Shown here: piece after piece, positions 9,571 to 18,003 of the stretch
Layout: the number at the start of each line of letters is the position of its first letter
Numbering within the stretch: the first letter of the stretch is position 1
Source: Bombella pollinis
GTDB taxonomy: Bacteria; Pseudomonadota; Alphaproteobacteria; Acetobacterales; Acetobacteraceae
Direction: 5' to 3'
Assembly (NCBI RefSeq): GCF_026385485.1
Contig: NZ_JANIDX010000006.1
Span: 124,001 to 188,000 of the forward strand
Length of the DNA stretch: 64,000 bases
The notes under the pieces: model-generated
What the model was told of the DNA's origin: nothing
Seen by the model: only the letters and a program-made list of their open reading frames with translations
Databases searched by the model: none
Program-made: the position numbers and the translations under genes

Positions 9571-9587
9571 TGGGAAGTTTTTTCCCA
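9571..9587. promoter_or_regulatory. Operator-like inverted repeat 2 in the carA-yqeY gap
   Basis: Core TGGGAA, spacer GTTTT and TTCCCA repeat the inner 17 bp of repeat 1 exactly, in the same orientation. The symmetry does not extend as far outward as in repeat 1. Centre-to-centre distance from repeat 1 is about 49 bp. It lies between the divergent carA and yqeY and could affect either. Confidence 0.55.
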
Positions 9588-9699
9588 TATGTGGCTCTAA
9601 GCCTTTCAAAATGGCTCTTATCGACAGGAGAGAGCGAGACTGATACCAGTTAACACCCCTTTTGGGTGATTAGAAACTCATAATTAAGAGAGGACCATC

Positions 9700-10152
9700 A
9701 TGACACTTCGTACCCGTATCATGGATGATCTCAAAGCCGCGATGAAGGCTGGCCAGTCTGAGCGTGTGGCGCAGATTCGGGCCATTTCTGCCAAGATTAA
9801 GGACCTCGATGTTGCTGCTCGTGCCAAAAGCGGCGAGGTGAGCGAGGATGATATTCTTCTGGCGTTGCGCTCTATGATTAAGACACGCACGGAGTCCGCA
9901 GCGATGTATCATCAGGGCAACCGCCCAGAACTTGCCGCAAAGGAGGAAGCCGAAATTGAGACGATTCGCTCTTACCTCCCTGCTGAATTGTCAGAAGATG
10001 CCCTCAAAGCTGCGATTGTTGAGGCCGTGAAGGCAACAGATGCTCAAAGCATGAAGGATATGGGCAAGGTTATGGGCGTGTTGAAAAGCCGTTTCGGCGC
10101 GGCTTTGGATGCGGGCCGGGCCAGCGGCCTTGTTAAGGCCCATTTAGGCTGA
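9700..10152 (+). CDS. yqeY: GatB/YqeY domain protein
   Basis: A 150-residue helical protein of the GatB/YqeY family (RTRIMDDLKAAMKAG; ETIRSYLPAELSEDAL; MGKVMGVLKSRFGAALD). The domain is related to the tRNA-binding tail of the GatB amidotransferase subunit; the free-standing form has no firmly assigned reaction. It is commonly upstream of dnaG and rpoD, as here, though two transporter genes now separate it from dnaG. The start follows AGAGAGGACC. Confidence 0.9.
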   Translation: MTLRTRIMDDLKAAMKAGQSERVAQIRAISAKIKDLDVAARAKSGEVSEDDILLALRSMIKTRTESAAMYHQGNRPELAAKEEAEIETIRSYLPAELSEDALKAAIVEAVKATDAQSMKDMGKVMGVLKSRFGAALDAGRASGLVKAHLG

Positions 10153-10178
10153 GAACTTTGCCCTTTATAGGCATTTTT

Positions 10179-10211
10179 ACATCCCCGTCCGTTCATAGCG
10201 GGCGGGGGTGT
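10179..10211. terminator. Hairpin between convergent yqeY and EamA transporter
   Basis: Arms ACATCCCCGTCCG and CGGGCGGGGGTGT pair along their length with two G-U positions around a 7-nt loop. It sits between two convergent stops and could end transcription from both sides, although the flanking T-tracts are weak. Confidence 0.5.
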
Positions 10212-10216
10212 GTTTA

Positions 10217-11170
10217 TCAGTGGTAGGAGTGGGACGCTTCGTTGTTTTTATGGGCCCGGACGCATGCCAGAACCCCGCTGACAGAGAGTAGGAAGGCCGC
10301 CGCCTCCCACAGGGTGGGCAGGCGTTGCTCCCATAAGAAGCCATAGATGAGCGAGAATAATGTCTCAAAAAGAATCATCTGCCCTACCATGGTGAGGGGG
10401 AGCAGATGGGTCATGCGGTTCCAGAACGCATTGGCAATGGTGGAGGAGAACAACCCTACACCGCAGGAAATGAGGAAGAAGCGCACCCAACCTGTTGTCG
10501 GTAAATGAGCAGGCCAGAAGAAGGCCGCAGGCAGAAGGATGAGGAGCGAGAGTGCCCCAGCGACCACGCCGGTCAGTAAGTTCCATTCATCACTCGTAAT
10601 ATGCTCAAGTTTTTTCAGCCAGTCGGAATTAATGACATTAAACAGCGTCCAACCTAGCAGGGAGCCAATAGCCATGAGCAAGCCGACAGCTTGAAGGAGG
10701 GGGCCGGTATGATGCAAGGCGGAGCCGATGAAGAAGTTCTGCCATGAGATGCAGAGGATGCCCGCCGTGCTGAGCAGGATGGAGGGGATAAGCTGGCGGA
10801 GTGTGACTACAGCATTATGGCGGCAGATACCGGCTAATGTTACCGTTACAGGGATAAAGCCGATGATGAGAGAGGGCATTGCCACGCCACTAAGCTGAAT
10901 GGCGACACCCATCATGCTGTAATAGCCTACGCTGCCGAGTATCGCGAGCAGCACAAGAGCCCGAAATGCCGCCCCGTTAATGTGAGGGAGCAGCTTACCC
11001 AGCCGTGGGAGCAGGATGAGCAGGGAGACGATCCCGAAGGTTAGATAACGTAATGTTGCCAGTTGGAAGGGCGTGAAGGGAGCGACAAGCTCCGGGGCAA
11101 GGAAGGTAATACCCCAGAAGGCTCCTGCCATGGCACCATAGGCGGTGCCAATGAGAATGGACCGTGTCAT
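10217..11170 (-). CDS. EamA-family (DMT superfamily) transporter, copy 1
   Basis: A 317-residue inner-membrane protein with about ten hydrophobic helices in two EamA repeats (GAMAGAFWGITFLAPELVAPF near the start; NAFWNRMTHLLPLTMVGQMILFETLFSLIYGFLWEQR near the end). DMT exporters move amino acids, metabolites or drugs; the substrate cannot be read. It is a close paralogue of the next gene (same start MTRS, same length, many shared blocks), so the two arose by tandem duplication. The pair interrupts the common yqeY-dnaG order. Confidence 0.88.
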   Translation of the reverse strand: MTRSILIGTAYGAMAGAFWGITFLAPELVAPFTPFQLATLRYLTFGIVSLLILLPRLGKLLPHINGAAFRALVLLAILGSVGYYSMMGVAIQLSGVAMPSLIIGFIPVTVTLAGICRHNAVVTLRQLIPSILLSTAGILCISWQNFFIGSALHHTGPLLQAVGLLMAIGSLLGWTLFNVINSDWLKKLEHITSDEWNLLTGVVAGALSLLILLPAAFFWPAHLPTTGWVRFFLISCGVGLFSSTIANAFWNRMTHLLPLTMVGQMILFETLFSLIYGFLWEQRLPTLWEAAAFLLSVSGVLACVRAHKNNEASHSYH

Positions 11171-11254
11171 GCAGGCTCGTTGTTATGTTGTTAATATGTG
11201 AGTTGGGCCTGTGTTGTCGTAACGGGTCTTCTGCGTCAAGAGGGGTGGTGTGAT

Positions 11255-12193
11255 TTACCCATGTTTAGCAGGGCCATGGGCACGCACGCAGGAGATGACC
11301 CCACTAATGGCCAGAATAATGGCACAGCCCTCCAACAAGGTGGGGAAACGCTGCTCCCAGAGGAAGCCGTAAAAGAGGGAAAAGAGTGTCTCAAAAAGGA
11401 TCATCTGCCCTACCATGGTGAGGGGCAGCAAGCGTGTCATATTGTTCCAAAACGCATTGGCGACAATGGAGGCCAATAAGCCCATCCCACACGCAATGAG
11501 GAAGAAACGCCCCCAGCCTGCCACTGGCAGATGATGGGGCAGAAGGAAGGCAAGTGGGAGCATCAGCAACGCTAGCCCGCCAGTGACGAGACCGGTGAGG
11601 AGGTTCCAATCATTATGGGAGAGCGGGGCAATGCGTTTGAGCCAATTAGCGTTTTTAACAACAAAGCCTGTCCAGCTTAGCAATGCCGCTGTTGCCATAA
11701 GCAACCCGCCAAGCTGAAGCCATAAACTATTATGATGCTGAGGAGAGGCGTTATGGAAGTTCTGCCACGCAATGCAGATAATCCCCCCCGCACTGAGCAG
11801 CATAGAGGGGATAAGCTGGCGAATATGCAAGGCGGAATCCGCTCGCAAGGCCCCTACGACTGTAACTGTTACAGGGATGAAGCCGACAATAAGGGACGGC
11901 ATCGCCACCCCGCAAAGCTGCACGGCTGTGCTGAGCAGGCTATAATAAATGATATTGCCCATCAGGCTAAGGCCCAGCAGCCCGAGCCACTCCGCTTTGC
12001 CAAGATGGGGGAGGAGCGTCTTTAAGCGTGGGGCCAGCAAGAACAGGGCAATCACCCCATATGTGACAAACCGCACCGAGGCGAGTTGGAGCGGAGCAAA
12101 GGGGCCAATAAGTTCTGGCGCGAGAAGGGAGAGGCCCCATAAGGCCCCCGCTGCTGCACCGCATGCAATACCGCTGATTGTGGAACGTGTCAT
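11255..12193 (-). CDS. EamA-family (DMT superfamily) transporter, copy 2
   Basis: A 312-residue paralogue of its downstream neighbour, with about ten membrane helices and the same blocks (GIACGAAAGALWGLSLLAPELIGPF; NAFWNNMTRLLPLTMVGQMILFETLFSLFYGFLWEQR). It is the promoter-proximal member of the pair; 84 bp separate the two genes. Divergence is spread along the whole length, as expected for an established duplicate rather than a recent one. The substrate is unknown. Confidence 0.88.
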   Translation of the reverse strand: MTRSTISGIACGAAAGALWGLSLLAPELIGPFAPLQLASVRFVTYGVIALFLLAPRLKTLLPHLGKAEWLGLLGLSLMGNIIYYSLLSTAVQLCGVAMPSLIVGFIPVTVTVVGALRADSALHIRQLIPSMLLSAGGIICIAWQNFHNASPQHHNSLWLQLGGLLMATAALLSWTGFVVKNANWLKRIAPLSHNDWNLLTGLVTGGLALLMLPLAFLLPHHLPVAGWGRFFLIACGMGLLASIVANAFWNNMTRLLPLTMVGQMILFETLFSLFYGFLWEQRFPTLLEGCAIILAISGVISCVRAHGPAKHG

Positions 12194-12321
12194 AAAAGGC
12201 CCGCTCTTTGCTTTGGAAGAACTGAAAAGATGCCTTTGTGTGTTGAGGCTCTGGCGGCTTTCGTCAAGGGGGAATCGGGAGGTATCTTCCCTTTTAAGGG
12301 GGGGGATGTCAGAGTAGTGCT

Positions 12322-14172
12322 ATGGCTTTAGATACTGCATTTTTGGATGAGCTGCGCCAGCGTACATCCCTTACGTCACTTTTTAGCCGGCGGAATAAGC
12401 TTGTCCGCTCTGGGCGGAACTGGAAGGCATGCTGCCCTTTTCATGGTGAGAAAACGCCATCCCTATATATTTATGACGACCATTATCATTGCTTTGGCTG
12501 TGGCGCACATGGCGATGCGATAACTTATGTCATGCAAAGTGAGGGGGCTAATTTTCGTGAGGCGGTAGAACGTCTTGCAGGGGAGGCGGGGATGGACATC
12601 CCCGCTGATGACCCCCAACAGGTGGAAAAAGCCCGCGTCAGGCAAACGCTTTATGATGTGATGGAGGCTGTACAAGCCATTTATCGCCGCAGGCTCTACC
12701 AGCCAGAAGGGCGCGCTGGGCTTGATTATCTACAAAAACGGGGGTTAAGCGCGGAGACGCTGGAGCGTTTTGGCCTTGGCTGGTCTGGTGATGGGCGGTC
12801 CCTTCTCAATGCGTTAGCCGCGCAGAATATCACAGCGGAGACGCTGGTGCAGGTCGGGCTTATGCGGGTGGATGAGGCAGGGCGTCCTAAGGGAGAATTA
12901 TTCTTTAACCGTGTGATGTTCCCCATTCGGGACCGGAAGGGGCGCATCATCTCCTTTGGGGGGCGTGTGCTGGGGGATGGGCAACCTAAATATCTGAATG
13001 GGCCGGAGACGGATATTTTCTCCAAAAGGCGGACGCTTTTTAACATCGACCAAGCCCGCCAAGCCATTCATAAAGGGGCTAAGGCCGTTGTGGTGGAAGG
13101 CTATATGGATGTCATCGCGATGGCACAGGCTGGCTTTGGGGGGGCCGTAGCTCCCTTAGGCACAGCCTTGGGAGAGGAGCAGATGGAACTCCTCTGGCGG
13201 ATGACCGATGGGCCTATCATCTGTTTTGATGGTGATGGTGCAGGCCAACGTGCCGCCTTGCGTTCTTGCGAGGTGGCCTTACCGTTGCTCAAAATAGGGC
13301 GAACAGTGCGCTTTTGCCGCTTAGATGGGGGGGATGACCCGGACTCCCTCATCCAGCGCGAGGGCGCAAAGGGGATGGAAGCGCGTCTCGCCCAAGCCCG
13401 CCCTATGGAGGAGGAATTGTTCAGCCTGCTTACGGCGCAGGAGAGCAACCCCACGCCAGAACGCCGCGCCGCTTTGCGGGAGAAGCTATATGCACTCGCG
13501 CGGATGATCCCTGATAAATTGCTCGCTGGTGAATATCGTAGCACCTTTAGCGAGATGTTTTTTGCACGCTATCGCCGCGTTAGAGGCGGGCGTGGCGGGT
13601 ATGGGCAGCGTAGTACGGAGTATACATCTGTCGTCCCCATAGCAGGGGAGCGGCAGGTCGAGGAAGGCAGTAAAGAGCGGTTAAACCTGCTAACACTCCT
13701 TCTTTTACGCTATCCAGAGATATTACCGGGGGTTGATAAAGATTATAATACCCTTTCCCTCCCCGCGCCTTTGGCAGATATCCGCACAGCCTTGCTTAGT
13801 TGGATGGATGAATGGACAGGCCCTCTTACAGCGGAGGCGTGTCAGCAATGGATGGATGAGCATGGGTTAAAAGAGACTATTACGCAGTTGCAAAACAGCC
13901 CTATGCCCCGGCAGATTAAGGTAGAGGAGGGTGAAGACCATTTGCAAATGGCCATGACGCTATGGTGGCATTTTTATGCTTTGGAGACTCTGAAATCCTT
14001 ACAAGAGAATGTAGAGGAGGAGGTCCGCAAAACCGTGGAGTTTTTGTTGAGCGCACCTGCCGACTCGGACGAAGCGACCCAACGGGCCCGTTTTGCGGCT
14101 ATGAAAGCCCGGCAGGCTGTCCTTTTTGCTTTGCGCCGAGGGGAAAAACCTGTCTTAGAGGGTGATACCTAG
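12322..14172 (+). CDS. dnaG: DNA primase DnaG
   Basis: Synthesises RNA primers at the replication fork. The 616 residues contain the N-terminal CHC2 zinc finger (CCPFHGEKTPSLYIYDDHYHCFGCGAHGD, shown here as CCPFHGEKTPS and HCFGCGAHGD), the catalytic core with YLNGPETDIFSKRRTLFN, and a TOPRIM domain (VVVEGYMDVIAMAQAG; CFDGDGAGQRAA). The C-terminal helicase-binding region is present but divergent. It is followed by rpoD, the usual macromolecular-synthesis order. Confidence 0.96.
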   Translation: MALDTAFLDELRQRTSLTSLFSRRNKLVRSGRNWKACCPFHGEKTPSLYIYDDHYHCFGCGAHGDAITYVMQSEGANFREAVERLAGEAGMDIPADDPQQVEKARVRQTLYDVMEAVQAIYRRRLYQPEGRAGLDYLQKRGLSAETLERFGLGWSGDGRSLLNALAAQNITAETLVQVGLMRVDEAGRPKGELFFNRVMFPIRDRKGRIISFGGRVLGDGQPKYLNGPETDIFSKRRTLFNIDQARQAIHKGAKAVVVEGYMDVIAMAQAGFGGAVAPLGTALGEEQMELLWRMTDGPIICFDGDGAGQRAALRSCEVALPLLKIGRTVRFCRLDGGDDPDSLIQREGAKGMEARLAQARPMEEELFSLLTAQESNPTPERRAALREKLYALARMIPDKLLAGEYRSTFSEMFFARYRRVRGGRGGYGQRSTEYTSVVPIAGERQVEEGSKERLNLLTLLLLRYPEILPGVDKDYNTLSLPAPLADIRTALLSWMDEWTGPLTAEACQQWMDEHGLKETITQLQNSPMPRQIKVEEGEDHLQMAMTLWWHFYALETLKSLQENVEEEVRKTVEFLLSAPADSDEATQRARFAAMKARQAVLFALRRGEKPVLEGDT

Positions 14173-14293
14173 TGCAGTTTATATGGTAGAAGACCCAAAA
14201 ATGGCTGAATAGAACAAGGAATTGTAAGTTTCTCGTGTTCAGTCCTTGACTTGGGGAGCAGGATTAACCAATTCCATGCTGCCCCATTACTGG

Positions 14294-14307
14294 CTTTACG
14301 AGTAAAG
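14294..14307. repeat. Short perfect palindrome just upstream of rpoD
   Basis: CTTTAC, GA, GTAAAG forms a perfect 6-bp inverted repeat ending about 5 nt before the rpoD ribosome-binding site (GGAGAG). It could be a small leader hairpin or a protein site; it could also be chance. Confidence 0.3.
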
Positions 14308-14322
14308 TTGACGGAGAGACGC

Positions 14323-16272
14323 ATGGCCATCAAATCAGCCTCTGGATCAGACCGGAATGCACCAGAGCAAGATAGCTCTCCGCTTGATGTGCAGTCTGTC
14401 GCTGTTAAGAAGCTGATTGCTAAAGGGCGCGCTGGCGGGCACATCACATTTGATGAACTTAATGCTGTCCTCCCACAGGATAAGATGTCCTCTGAGCAGA
14501 TTGAGGACATTATGGCCGCATTCTCCGAGATGGGGATTCAGGTCGTTGAGAGTGCGGATAAGGATGAAGATGGCAATAGCGAGGAAGGCGACAGCTCTGC
14601 CTCTGAAGATTCGGCAGAAGATGACAATGCGGGCGGTAATATTGATGCCGTAGCAGCAAGCCGTACCGATGACCCCGTGCGGATGTATCTGCGCGAGATG
14701 GGAGCTGTGGAGCTGCTTTCCCGCGAGGGGGAAATTGCCATTGCCAAGCGCATTGAGGCTGGGCGTGGGGAAATGATAGGCGGTTTATGCCGCAGCCCGC
14801 TGACCTTCCAATCTATTTTAGGGTGGTATGAACAGCTAAAGAATGAAACGCTGCCTCTGCGTGAGGTGATTGACCTTGAGGCCAGCCAAAGCGACCCCGA
14901 ATCTCCCGAAGATATGGAGGATCTCGCCTCTGAGGAGGACGATGATGATTCCGAGGATGACGCTGAGGATGGCGAAGGCGAGGGTAATGGCGGTGAGGGC
15001 AGCGGCCTCTCTCTCTCTGCGCTAGAGGAGAAGCTGCGCCCAGATATTATGTTGATGTTTGAGGCTTTTGAGCCGCTATATCAAAAGCTGGTCAAGATGC
15101 AGAGCCAACGTCTCGCTGCTCTGATGGAGGGGCGTGAGGCTTCGGCTACGGATGAGAAGAAATATAACAAGCTACGGACAGAGCTTGTCGCCCTTGTGGA
15201 GCGGATGCATCTGCATAATAACCGTATTGAGGAGCTAGTTCAGTCCCTTAAAGCTCATGTGCAGAAGCTGAACACTGTTGAGGGGCGGATGCTGCGTTTA
15301 GCAGAGAGTTGTAAAATCCCGCGTGAGGATTTTATGAATCATTATCGTCATCATGAGTTGGCCCCGGATTGGATAGAGAGCATCTGCCAGCTGACCGGTA
15401 AGGGATGGAAGACTCTGACCGGCAAGCATCTCTCAACACTTGAGAAAATGCGTGGAGAGGTCGCTGCTCTCTCTAAAGAAACAGGGTTGCCTGTTGGTGA
15501 GTTCCGCCTTGTGTATCAGACCATTTCGCGTGGGGAGCGTGATTCCACCCGCGCGAAGAAGGAGATGATTGAGGCTAATCTGCGTTTGGTGATTTCGATT
15601 GCCAAGAAATATACAAATCGCGGGTTGCAGTTCTTGGATTTGATTCAGGAAGGCAATATCGGGCTGATGAAGGCGGTTGATAAGTTTGAATATCGCCGTG
15701 GTTATAAGTTCTCCACCTATGCCACATGGTGGATTCGGCAGGCGATTACACGCTCTATTGCTGACCAAGCCAAGACCATCCGCATCCCTGTCCATATGAT
15801 TGAGACGATCAACAAGTTGGTGCGGACATCACGGCAGATGCTCCATGAGATTGGCCGTGAGCCTGCCCCGGAGGAGTTAGCCGAGAAGCTTGGCATGCCG
15901 CTGGAGAAGGTGCGGAAGGTCCTCAAGATCGCTAAAGAGCCGATTTCTCTTGAGACCCCCATTGGGGATGAGGAAGATAGCCATCTCGGTGATTTTATTG
16001 AGGATAAAACAGCCGTTATCCCGCTAGATGCAGCGATTCAAACAAACTTGCGGGAGGCCACAACGCGCGTTCTGGCATCTTTGACCCCGCGTGAGGAACG
16101 AGTGCTGCGTATGCGCTTCGGTATTGGTATGAACACCGACCATACGTTGGAGGAAGTCGGCCAGCAGTTCAACGTGACGCGCGAGCGTATCCGCCAAATT
16201 GAGGCGAAAGCTCTGCGTAAGTTGAAGCACCCAAGCCGTAGCCGTAAGCTACGTTCCTTCTTGGATGATTAA
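14323..16272 (+). CDS. rpoD: RNA polymerase primary sigma factor RpoD (sigma-70)
   Basis: Housekeeping sigma factor. The 649 residues have region 1.1 (about 20-80), region 1.2 (DPVRMYLREMGAVELLSREGEIAIAKRIE), an acidic non-conserved region (about 190-250, rich in Asp/Glu), regions 2.1-2.4 (RLVISIAKKYTNRGLQFLDLIQEGNIGLMKAVDKFE; STYATWWIRQAITR), region 3, and region 4.2 (LEEVGQQFNVTRERIRQIEAKALRKL). The ATG at 14323 follows GGAGAGACGC; the frame opens earlier at 14251 but that extension lacks family similarity. Confidence 0.97.
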   Translation: MAIKSASGSDRNAPEQDSSPLDVQSVAVKKLIAKGRAGGHITFDELNAVLPQDKMSSEQIEDIMAAFSEMGIQVVESADKDEDGNSEEGDSSASEDSAEDDNAGGNIDAVAASRTDDPVRMYLREMGAVELLSREGEIAIAKRIEAGRGEMIGGLCRSPLTFQSILGWYEQLKNETLPLREVIDLEASQSDPESPEDMEDLASEEDDDDSEDDAEDGEGEGNGGEGSGLSLSALEEKLRPDIMLMFEAFEPLYQKLVKMQSQRLAALMEGREASATDEKKYNKLRTELVALVERMHLHNNRIEELVQSLKAHVQKLNTVEGRMLRLAESCKIPREDFMNHYRHHELAPDWIESICQLTGKGWKTLTGKHLSTLEKMRGEVAALSKETGLPVGEFRLVYQTISRGERDSTRAKKEMIEANLRLVISIAKKYTNRGLQFLDLIQEGNIGLMKAVDKFEYRRGYKFSTYATWWIRQAITRSIADQAKTIRIPVHMIETINKLVRTSRQMLHEIGREPAPEELAEKLGMPLEKVRKVLKIAKEPISLETPIGDEEDSHLGDFIEDKTAVIPLDAAIQTNLREATTRVLASLTPREERVLRMRFGIGMNTDHTLEEVGQQFNVTRERIRQIEAKALRKLKHPSRSRKLRSFLDD

Positions 16273-16431
16273 GTCGTCACTTGCTTTTAAGCGGTTTTTA
16301 TGGTCTAAGGCCGCTTTCCCTGCCGTGCGCTATGGCGGCGCAACGGCTATACCCGGCATTGCCCTATAGGGGTGGTGTGTTCAGGCCAGCACTGGGTTGG
16401 TCCGGGTTGACCTTATCCGAAGGGAGTTTTC
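16273..16431 (+). promoter_or_regulatory. rpsF leader region
   Basis: The 159-bp gap between rpoD and rpsF must carry the ribosomal-protein promoter. It holds a weak stem (AAGCGG with CCGCTT, 16289-16318) after rpoD and several GC-rich short complementary stretches before rpsF. Many bacteria have an S6:S18-binding leader here, but I cannot confirm its consensus by eye. Confidence 0.35.
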
Positions 16432-16881
16432 ATGCCACTTTATGAGACCGTGTTGATTGCACGTAATGATGTCTCTCAGGCTCAGGTTGAAGCCTTGGTC
16501 GAGACCATCTCAACACTTCTTGGCGAGCATGGCGGCACAATCCGCAAGCGCGAGTTCTGGGGCCTGCGGACCCTGGCTTATCGTATCAAGAAGAACCGTA
16601 AGGGCCATTACGTCCTGCTGGGGATTGAAGCCCCGGTCGAGGCGATGAATGAGCTGACACGTCAAATGGGCCTGAACGAGGATGTTCTCCGCCTGATGAC
16701 GCTGCGTGTGGATGAGATTGACGAGACGCCGTCTCCGATTCTGTCCCGCAAGGATGATCGCGGTGGTGAGCGTGGGGCCCGTGGGGGTTCCCGCAGCGGT
16801 GGCCGTTATGAGAGTGGCCGTGGCGGCCGCCGTCAGAACGAGTCTTCCGAGGCGCGTGATCACGTGGATGAAGCGGAGTAA
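16432..16881 (+). CDS. rpsF: 30S ribosomal protein S6
   Basis: Small-subunit protein that pairs with S18 on 16S rRNA. It starts MPLYETVLIARNDVSQAQVE and has the ferredoxin-like S6 fold to about residue 95, then a Gly/Arg/Ser-rich tail (RGGERGARGGSRSGGRYE) typical of alphaproteobacterial S6. The start follows AAGGGAG. It is the first gene of the rpsF-rpsR-rplI operon. Confidence 0.96.
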   Translation: MPLYETVLIARNDVSQAQVEALVETISTLLGEHGGTIRKREFWGLRTLAYRIKKNRKGHYVLLGIEAPVEAMNELTRQMGLNEDVLRLMTLRVDEIDETPSPILSRKDDRGGERGARGGSRSGGRYESGRGGRRQNESSEARDHVDEAE

Positions 16882-16887
16882 GAGAGC

Positions 16888-17172
16888 ATGTCAGAAACAA
16901 ACACGACACAGGCCGTTAACCCTGCGACACGCCGTTTGGCTGTGGGGGCACGCCGTCCTTTCTATCGCCGCCGTAAATCCTGCCCGTTCTCCGGGGCGAA
17001 TGCACCGAAGATCGATTATAAGGATGTACGCTTGCTGAGCCGCTTCCTTTCCGAGCGTGGCAAGATTGTCCCCAGCCGCATCACGGCAGTGTCGGCTAAA
17101 AAGCAGCGTGAACTGGCGCAGGCGATTAAGCGCGCCCGCTTCCTCGCTCTGCTCCCCTATGTTGTAAACTGA
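16888..17172 (+). CDS. rpsR: 30S ribosomal protein S18
   Basis: A 94-residue partner of S6. The conserved core KSCPFSGANAPKIDYKDVRLLSRFLSERGKIVPSRITAVSAKKQR is intact. A short N-terminal extension precedes it. It starts 6 nt after rpsF stops, so the S6:S18 partners are made together. Confidence 0.96.
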   Translation: MSETNTTQAVNPATRRLAVGARRPFYRRRKSCPFSGANAPKIDYKDVRLLSRFLSERGKIVPSRITAVSAKKQRELAQAIKRARFLALLPYVVN

Positions 17173-17182
17173 GGAGCGCGAC

Positions 17183-17812
17183 ATGTCCCAGACATCATTG
17201 ATTCTGCTTCAACGTGTGGAAAATCTTGGCCAGATGGGCGATGTCGTCCATGTGAAGCCGGGTTATGCGCGTAACTTCCTGTTGCCTAAGGGTAAGGCTC
17301 TGCGTGCAACAGAGGCTAACCGTGCGCGTTTTGAGACAGAGCGCGCTCAGCTGGAAGCTCAGAACATCCGTAAGCGTGAGGAGGCCGAGCGTCTTTCCGA
17401 GCGTATGCACGGCTTGAGCGTGACGTTGATCCGTCAGGCAGGTGATAGTGGCAGCCTTTATGGCTCTGTTACCCCGCGTGATATTGCAGCCGCTGCTACA
17501 GCAGCTGGTTTGACGGTGTCCCGTCAGCAAGTTGTGTTGGATGAGCCCATTAAGGTGCTTGGCCTGGTAGAGGCACGCATTATCCTTCACCCAGAAGTGT
17601 CCATTCAGGTGACTGTTAATGTGGCACGCTCTGAGGAGGAAGCTGAGCGTCAGGCACGCGGTGAGGTTATCGGTCAGGAAGAAGAAGAGGATAACATCCT
17701 TGGTGAGCTTCATGCCGAGCAAGCCGCTGAAGAAGCTGCCGCTGAGGCCGCCGAAGCTGCTGCTAAAGCCGCTCAGGGTGAAGTGGCAGAGGGCACAGGT
17801 CACGAGGGCTAA
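17183..17812 (+). CDS. rplI: 50S ribosomal protein L9
   Basis: Large-subunit protein with the N-terminal rRNA-binding domain (ILLQRVENLGQMGDVVHVKPGYARNFLLPKGKA, seen as GDVVHVKPGYARNFLLP), a connecting helix and the C-terminal domain. At 209 residues it is about 60 longer than the E. coli protein; the extra part is an acidic, Ala/Glu-rich tail common in alphaproteobacteria. It is the last gene of the operon and is followed by a strong terminator. Confidence 0.96.
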   Translation: MSQTSLILLQRVENLGQMGDVVHVKPGYARNFLLPKGKALRATEANRARFETERAQLEAQNIRKREEAERLSERMHGLSVTLIRQAGDSGSLYGSVTPRDIAAAATAAGLTVSRQQVVLDEPIKVLGLVEARIILHPEVSIQVTVNVARSEEEAERQARGEVIGQEEEEDNILGELHAEQAAEEAAAEAAEAAAKAAQGEVAEGTGHEG

Positions 17813-17844
17813 TAGGCTTTCGGCTCTTTTAAGAGACCTTATAG

Positions 17845-17877
17845 AAACCCGGCAGAGTTCATTCTGCCGGGTTTTTT
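17845..17877 (+). terminator. Intrinsic terminator of rpsF-rpsR-rplI
   Basis: Arms AAACCCGGCAGA (17845-17856) and TCTGCCGGGTTT (17863-17874) are perfectly complementary over 12 bp around the loop GTTCAT and run into a six-T tract. Confidence 0.92.
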
Positions 17878-18003
17878 AGTGCGCGGGGATGGTAAGGGGG
17901 GCTTGTTATCTCCCCATATTGTGCAAATATTAACATCTAGAGGTGGCCATTAGGTCCCTACAAAATAAACCTATTTTGAGCCATGTTGGGATGGAATAGC
18001 GCG

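Noticed and set aside
9517..9587. Repeats with T-runs read as transcription terminators
   Set aside because: The T-run is the loop of the hairpin rather than the 3' tail, the cores are duplicated exactly, and the first overlaps a promoter -35, so operator sites fit better.
14251..14322. Longer rpoD N-terminus
   Set aside because: The ATG at 14323 has a clear ribosome-binding site and family-like start; the extension is dissimilar and runs through the likely leader.
17195..17803. 202-aa open frame opposite rplI
   Set aside because: It mirrors the L9 gene; its Leu/Ser-rich translation has no recognisable domain.
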